Positions 8,638 to 11,943 of a DNA stretch of 11,943 nucleotides are shown piece after piece. The translations under genes were made by a program, and so were the position numbers. Within the stretch, counting starts at the first letter, position 1. Each line of letters begins with the position of its first letter. The notes under the pieces were generated by a model. That model did not search any database. It was not told where the DNA came from and saw only the letters and a list, made by a program, of their open reading frames with translations. The DNA comes from an uncultured Actinomyces sp. (GTDB lineage Bacteria > Actinomycetota > Actinomycetes > Actinomycetales > Actinomycetaceae), in contig USPB01000040.1 in the NCBI GenBank assembly GCA_900556405.1, forward strand, positions 1-11,943. Direction: 5' to 3'.

Positions 8638-9505
8638 GATCTATGGCGCTTCCTTGTACCTCTGTCCAGCGGTTATCTTTCCACGTCATGAATAAGGTAA
8701 TTGTTGAACTGTGTTCGGAATCGTCAACAATAATGCTCTGCCCCTTGCACCTTGTTCCATTATTTGCGCTGACGCGAAAGCGAACTCCGACGGTATTTGG
8801 TGGAATCGTTCCATCTTGCGATGAAACTGCTTCAAGACGAAGCACCTCCTGTACTGTTACTGAGTTTCCATATGACCAGCCATTTGTATACATTTCTTGA
8901 GTGTTGGCAATGTGGTTCTTTGCAAAGTTCGATGATGGGTCAGACATATCGGCTAGTGGCTGAGTGTCGCCAGTATTCCAAGAATAAATCAGGAGTGCGA
9001 GGTAGTGTTCTGCGGCTGCTTCTGCGCCTCGTTCGGTATTTTCTGTGGCTTCGGCGGGGAGTTCGGGTTTCGTGTAGGTGTCCGCCGCGTATTGGGCGGG
9101 GCGCACGAGGACTCCATCTGGGCCGATCTGATAGCCGCCCGACATGGCCGCCTCGCTCGACAGTGATGGTGCGGGCGCGGGCTGCGTGGTAGGGGCTGTG
9201 GCTGCGACGCTGGGTTTTTCACCCCAGGCGTGCCACCAGCCTTCGGCGACCCCGTTGATGTAGACGGCGAAGACGGCGCCTGCGGCGAGACACACGTAGA
9301 CGACACGCATCACCCAGTAGAAGGGTTCGACGTGCAGCCAGGCCTGGGCGCGCGCCCGGGCTCCCTTGGGGCGCGTCCTTTTGGCCTCGGAGCGATAATC
9401 GGCCCATCTGCGCCGCAGCGTGTACCTGCGCGGGGCGCATTCCTCGCGGAAGCGCTCCTCGTCCTCCTCGGTCACGGGACGCTCAGACAGCGGTGGAACC
9501 ATCAT
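8624..9505 (-). CDS. Single-pass membrane protein resembling the DUF6318 family (293 aa)
   Basis: A charged cytoplasmic N-terminal tail (1-60, many Arg/Lys) precedes one membrane helix (about 66-84, VMRVVYVCLAAGAVFAVYI). An Ala/Pro/Thr-rich linker (about 98-120) and an extracytoplasmic domain follow. That domain contains RGAEAAAEHYLALLIYSWNT (159-178) and then DMSDPSSNF (186-194), which resembles the 'A..YL.LL.YA..TGD...L..LS.P' pattern of actinobacterial DUF6318 proteins. Those often have cysteines after the SDP; here none is present there. I place the family from memory, so it is tentative. Function is unknown. GGAGG at 9516-9520 (complement) stands 10 nt from the first of two ATGs, supporting this start. 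First gene of a two-gene minus-strand operon with the PKD-like protein. Confidence 0.85.
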   Translation of the reverse strand: MMVPPLSERPVTEEDEERFREECAPRRYTLRRRWADYRSEAKRTRPKGARARAQAWLHVEPFYWVMRVVYVCLAAGAVFAVYINGVAEGWWHAWGEKPSVAATAPTTQPAPAPSLSSEAAMSGGYQIGPDGVLVRPAQYAADTYTKPELPAEATENTERGAEAAAEHYLALLIYSWNTGDTQPLADMSDPSSNFAKNHIANTQEMYTNGWSYGNSVTVQEVLRLEAVSSQDGTIPPNTVGVRFRVSANNGTRCKGQSIIVDDSEHSSTITLFMTWKDNRWTEVQGSAIDHDDE

Positions 9506-9515
9506 GATCTCTCAA

Positions 9516-9559
9516 CCTCCACGGTGAGGTGCCCTGCGGCGTACCTCCGTCGTTGGAGG
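9516..9559 (-). promoter_or_regulatory. Leader of the minus-strand operon: Shine-Dalgarno and a small hairpin
   Basis: The SD (GGAGG, 9516-9520 complement) is strong. About 24 nt upstream in the transcript lies a 5-bp stem, CCTCC (9555-9559 complement) with GGAGG (9544-9548 complement), 6-nt loop. The CCUCC arm could instead pair with the true SD, so a simple sequestering switch is possible but unproven. No convincing -35/-10 pair was found further upstream. Confidence 0.35.
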
Positions 9560-9782
9560 CGCGCCCTACTGTTTCAGGGTACGCGCAGAACCAGCACGAA
9601 ACACTAAGAATGCTGCGCAACCATCACGCACATTCGCCCGATTTATGATGATCGGCGGCACAGATGTGCATCCGTTGTGAGCTTCTCCTGTTTGAACTCG
9701 TCAAATGTCTTTCTGTGCTCTCTGCACGCGTGCGACCTACAGGTGAAACTATGGACCATTATCGGGACGCAGATGTCGATCG

Positions 9783-9808
9783 GGCGCAAAATGGCGCGAA
9801 TTTGCGCC
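9783..9808. promoter_or_regulatory. Perfect inverted repeat, probable operator or protein-binding site
   Basis: GGCGCAAA (9783-9790) and TTTGCGCC (9801-9808) are exact reverse complements separated by 10 bp, a geometry typical of dimeric regulator sites. It lies about 80 bp from the parS site and between divergent genes. The cognate regulator is unknown. Confidence 0.45.
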
Positions 9809-9887
9809 GCGTCAGTCAAGTGTCCGAGTGGGATAAACGGGCGTGCGTTGAAGGCTCCTGGGGTGGGAGTGCCCGCTGGCCGGCAGT

Positions 9888-9903
9888 TGTTTCACGTGAA
9901 ACG
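9888..9903. promoter_or_regulatory. parS: parS centromere-like site (ParB/Spo0J binding)
   Basis: TGTTTCACGTGAAACG matches the consensus TGTTTCACGTGAAACA at 15 of 16 positions, and its inner 14 bp GTTTCACGTGAAAC form a perfect palindrome, as in actinobacterial parS sites. ParB binds such sites, spreads, loads SMC and works with ParA to segregate the origin region. The site is intergenic. parS sites cluster around oriC in most bacteria, so the window is probably in the origin-proximal domain. Confidence 0.88.
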
Positions 9904-9960
9904 CCCCAATGTGAGGTCCGCAGCCTGCGCCGAACAGGGGAGTAGCGGCAGTGTCGCTCG

Positions 9961-9993
9961 CTCTCCGTGCGGACCTATCCTCAAGGCGGAGAG
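9961..9993. repeat. Inverted repeat upstream of the RHH gene
   Basis: CTCTCCG (9961-9967) pairs with CGGAGAG (9987-9993) across 19 nt. The spacer carries TATCCT (9976-9981), which fits a TAnnnT -10 pattern, but no good -35 was found. It could be the promoter-operator of the gene at 10121, since RHH proteins commonly autoregulate. Confidence 0.25.
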
Positions 9994-10120
9994 TATCCAT
10001 CGAACAGACGCGACGATGAGGGCCGAGCGCGGTAGGCGCCTCGTCAATCGGATCAAGTCGAGGAGGCGGTGGCAGCCCTCCGTGAGGACAGGGACCACGC
10101 CCTCGTGTACACATACGACT

Positions 10121-10390
10121 ATGACGAAGCGAGACGATAAGAGCTTGGCGGAACAGAACGCCGAAATCCGGCGGTGGGCGGAAGAAAACGGCTTCACGGT
10201 CGGGTCGAGGCTGGGTGAGAAGCGGGACGCGGTGGAGCTTGCCGCTTCTCGAGTACCGGTCGTCGAGGTCACGGTGCACATCGACGAGGACGTGTACGAG
10301 GCGGCGATGCTGCGCGCAACCTACGACGGGTACGACAATGCTTCCGAGGTTGTCGAAGCGGCGCTCCGAGAGTGGGCACGGGGGTACTAG
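10121..10390 (+). CDS. Small DNA-binding protein: Lsr2-C-terminal-like motif plus ribbon-helix-helix domain (89 aa)
   Basis: Residues 11-30 (EQNAEIRRWAEENGFTVGSR) match the pattern of the C-terminal DNA-binding domain of Lsr2, the actinobacterial nucleoid protein (IRxWAxxNGxxVxxR). The RGR that inserts in the minor groove in Lsr2 is missing; SRLG stands there instead. Residues 46-87 look like a ribbon-helix-helix fold: strand VVEVTVHID, helix EDVYEAAMLRATYDG, then SEVVEAALREWARG. RHH proteins bind DNA as dimers and are often antitoxins or repressors. The frame is open far upstream, but the protein-like sequence starts near this ATG. No clear Shine-Dalgarno precedes it, so the start is uncertain; GTG at 10082 is an alternative. 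It may head an operon with the two genes after it. Confidence 0.7.
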   Translation: MTKRDDKSLAEQNAEIRRWAEENGFTVGSRLGEKRDAVELAASRVPVVEVTVHIDEDVYEAAMLRATYDGYDNASEVVEAALREWARGY

Positions 10391-10400
10391 GTCCGCCCAG

Positions 10401-10574
10401 ATGCATTCCGCCAGTTGTGACGGCGTCTCAGGCGGAGTCGCCCGTTATGAGGATGCGGTGCGATACGTCGTGGGTTTTCTCGGCGGTGATATTAGCTGTG
10501 ATTATGATTCGACAGAGAAGGGTGGTTCGGAGTTCATCGCTCGGGCCCTGATTTCAATGTTGAAGGTCAGATAA
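10401..10574 (+). CDS. Possible small protein, function unknown (57 aa)
   Basis: It lies 10 bp after the RHH gene and 12 bp before the 225-aa gene. The C-terminal part (YEDAVRYVVGFLGG, then SEFIARALISML) looks protein-like, with an acidic stretch and a likely helix at the end. The ATG at 10401 has no visible ribosome binding site. GTG at 10458, with GAGGA at 10449-10453, is an alternative start giving 38 residues. It could also be a remnant of a longer protein. No family recognised. Confidence 0.4.
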   Translation: MHSASCDGVSGGVARYEDAVRYVVGFLGGDISCDYDSTEKGGSEFIARALISMLKVR

Positions 10575-10586
10575 GCGAGGGAGCAC

Positions 10587-11264
10587 ATGGACGCGATCCA
10601 TGAGTTGATCGACGCTGCGCAGGCCTTCTACGACGATGCGCGCAGGGATGAGAATGGGCGCTCGCGCTCGTGGGAGCATTGCTATCGCGTGTTTCGAGAT
10701 GCGCGGACCGGCCCCTCCCCGGATTACGACTATTTGAGCCTGCACCTCGCTTTCTACCTGGCGAGCTGGGGGATGTATCGGGGCTCGTCCTTCCTGCTGC
10801 AGAAGGACTACAAGGTGCTTGTGCCCATCGTCGAAAAAATTCTCAAGCCCGAATACGACTGCCTGTTTGGGGTTGCTTGCGTGGGTCTGCGGGACCCTAA
10901 GGTTCAGGACAGTCTCGAGAAGCTGTGCGACGACATCGCCGAGCATTTCCGGCCGATACGTAACGAGGTTGCAGGGCGTAAGGTTACGTCTTCTGTATCC
11001 CCGGTCCTCATCACGAAAATCCTGATGGGAACGCTCGGGTGCGTGCCCGCGTACGACAGGTTCTTTCAGGATGGCGTTGCGACATACAAGGTGACGACGC
11101 AGGAATACAGCACGAATTCCGTCCTCAAGCTCGTGGACTTCTACGAGGAGCACAATGACCGCCTTGAGGAAGCACGGCGTGGAATGCGGGTCGGCGACCT
11201 CATCTATCCGCAGATGAAACTCCTCGATATGGGGTTTTGGCAGATTGGGTTCGAGAAGAGCTGA
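10587..11264 (+). CDS. Soluble protein of unknown function (225 aa)
   Basis: A good ribosome binding site (GAGGGAG, 10577-10583) precedes the ATG. There is no signal peptide or membrane segment, so it should act in the cytoplasm. The sequence looks mainly alpha-helical, with a striking aromatic segment YLASWGMYRGSSFLL (about 56-70) that I recall from uncharacterised bacterial proteins, and a second conserved-looking part near FRPIRNE. No enzymatic motif is evident. It probably shares a transcript with the RHH gene, which makes a regulated accessory module possible (a toxin-antitoxin-like or defence role is only a guess). Codon use is GC-rich like the chromosome, unlike the gene that follows. 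Confidence 0.85.
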   Translation: MDAIHELIDAAQAFYDDARRDENGRSRSWEHCYRVFRDARTGPSPDYDYLSLHLAFYLASWGMYRGSSFLLQKDYKVLVPIVEKILKPEYDCLFGVACVGLRDPKVQDSLEKLCDDIAEHFRPIRNEVAGRKVTSSVSPVLITKILMGTLGCVPAYDRFFQDGVATYKVTTQEYSTNSVLKLVDFYEEHNDRLEEARRGMRVGDLIYPQMKLLDMGFWQIGFEKS

Positions 11265-11277
11265 GATGCCTAGAGAA

Positions 11278-11340
11278 CCTGATGTACTCCTCATCAGGCT
11301 CGGTGCATATCCGGTGTGTTGGCACCGATAACTTGATCGG
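11278..11340 (+). terminator. Cluster of hairpins after the 225-aa gene
   Basis: CCTGATG/CATCAGG (11278-11284 with 11292-11298, 7-nt loop) is followed by TCGGTGC/GCACCGA (11300-11306 with 11322-11328), and by CCGAT/ATCGG (11325-11329 with 11336-11340), which overlaps the second and would compete with it. There is no T-tract. The first is probably the terminator of the upstream operon. The rest of the 11265-11483 gap holds the candidate promoter below and no gene. Confidence 0.45.
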
Positions 11341-11393
11341 TTGAATTGTTAAACACTTGGCTATTGAGTAGCTTGCTGTCGGCTGTTCATGGT

Positions 11394-11478
11394 TTGACAC
11401 CTGTGTGGGTTGGGTGATGTCCGGTGATAAAGTGCCTGTAAGGCTGTCAGTGTAGACATGACTCAACTTACGAAGGAG
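11394..11478 (+). promoter_or_regulatory. Candidate -35 box and ribosome binding site of the 146-aa membrane protein gene
   Basis: TTGACA at 11394-11399 is a perfect -35 consensus. A good -10 at 17 bp spacing is lacking (TGATGT at 15 bp is weak; GATAAA at 11426 is too far). AAGGAG at 11473-11478 is an ideal Shine-Dalgarno 5 nt before the ATG. Confidence 0.4.
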
Positions 11479-11483
11479 TAACT

Positions 11484-11924
11484 ATGAATTGGCTTGACTT
11501 AATTGCCACGGTAGTTGGTATTGCCGTAGCAATTCTTACTTTGGGAAAGAATGCAAGTGATTTATATAAAGCATTGAAAAATGGCGGTGATTTAAAGAGC
11601 TGGTTTAGTTATGGACGGAAGGTAAAAGGGTTAAAGTACTTAAGTGTATTCCAAAAGCGTGGTGCTCTTGGCTCGCGAACTGAAATGTCAAATTCCGTAA
11701 GACAACAGTTAACGCGCGAGATATCCAAAGATGTCATTCACTCTTACTGTATTGACAGGCGAGTAAGTCGCATCAGTAGAAGTAGTCGAGATCAATTGGG
11801 CATAGTTTTTAGCGTGTTTGGCCTATTTGGTATTGTTGTGGCTAGTGCAGTTTTACGTAAGATTACTAATGTTGCGCCCGCAAAACAGGGCAGTGTCATA
11901 GGGTGTAAGCAATTTTTCGTGTAG
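11484..11924 (+). CDS. Small two-helix membrane protein, function unknown; AT-rich, probably acquired (146 aa)
   Basis: A strong ribosome binding site supports the start. Residues 3-20 (WLDLIATVVGIAVAILTL) and 104-124 (QLGIVFSVFGLFGIVVASAVL) are probable membrane helices. Between them lies a very basic loop (about 21-103, many Lys/Arg), which by the positive-inside rule should be cytoplasmic. The short tail (RKITNVAPAKQGSV...) is unlike a known motif. GC is about 32-40% in the first 120 bp by hand count, with A/T-ending codons, in clear contrast to the GC-rich genes around it. Horizontal acquisition is likely. No family recognised. Confidence 0.75.
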   Translation: MNWLDLIATVVGIAVAILTLGKNASDLYKALKNGGDLKSWFSYGRKVKGLKYLSVFQKRGALGSRTEMSNSVRQQLTREISKDVIHSYCIDRRVSRISRSSRDQLGIVFSVFGLFGIVVASAVLRKITNVAPAKQGSVIGCKQFFV

Positions 11925-11943
11925 CGGTGATGCTTGTGGGAGG

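Larger units (their letters stand above)
9560..10120. other. Gene-poor intergenic region containing parS and several inverted repeats
   Basis: No open frame here has a good ribosome binding site together with protein-like sequence. The region contains the parS site (9888-9903), a perfect 8-bp inverted repeat (9783-9808), short dyads at 9638-9655 (CCGAT/ATCGG), 9658-9669 (GCACA/TGTGC) and 9961-9993 (CTCTCCG/CGGAGAG), and presumably the divergent promoters of the genes on either side. Confidence 0.6.

Noticed and set aside
9820..9832. GTGTCCGAGTGGG resembles the D-arm of tRNA-Ser
   Set aside because: No matching anticodon stem, T-loop (GGTTCGA) or acceptor stem follows, so it is not a tRNA gene and is too short to call a fragment.
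9664..9945. Open frame of 93 codons across the parS region
   Set aside because: No ribosome binding site, no protein-like pattern, and overlapped by other chance frames; parS explains the conserved bases.
10036..10140. Short frame ending REDRDHALVYTYDYDEARR, overlapping the start of the RHH gene
   Set aside because: It reads protein-like, but a stop lies just upstream (10033) and no start with a properly spaced ribosome binding site is present; possibly a relic of a lost gene.

Overview
The window looks like chromosomal DNA of a high-GC actinobacterium, most likely of the Actinomyces/Schaalia type. The evidence is strong G/C bias at third codon positions, very large secreted S8 proteases ending in GW/WYYL cell-wall-binding repeats, a single-pass protein resembling the actinobacterial DUF6318 family, an Lsr2-like DNA-binding motif, and an actinobacterial-type parS site. 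The genus assignment is inference; there is no rRNA or core marker gene here.

Positions 1-7700 hold two tandem, same-strand paralogues. The first is cut by the left edge. The second (3217-7602) is complete: signal peptide, then two consecutive copies of [I9-like propeptide, subtilisin-type S8 domain, Ig-like module], then about seven C-terminal wall-binding repeats. Both genes end in almost the same perfect GC-rich hairpin, so the terminator was apparently duplicated with the gene. The products should be secreted, surface-attached, double-headed serine proteases.

Positions 7723-9505 hold two overlapping minus-strand genes converging on the proteases. One encodes a membrane-anchored protein with a DUF6318-like extracytoplasmic domain, the other a secreted protein with a PKD-like motif. 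GC content falls to about 45% across the junction of these two genes (about 8280-9000) and is much higher on either side, which suggests recombination.

Positions 9506-10120 contain no convincing gene. They hold an excellent parS site (9888-9903, 15 of 16 bases of the classic consensus), a strict 8-bp inverted repeat at 9783-9808, and other short dyads. The parS site suggests that the window lies in the origin-proximal chromosome domain.

Positions 10121-11264 look like a small plus-strand operon: an 89-aa protein joining an Lsr2-like motif to a ribbon-helix-helix domain, a doubtful 57-aa ORF, and a 225-aa soluble protein of unknown function. After a hairpin-rich gap comes an AT-rich gene (11484-11924) for a small two-helix membrane protein, probably acquired. 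I see no CRISPR array, transposase, tRNA or rRNA.
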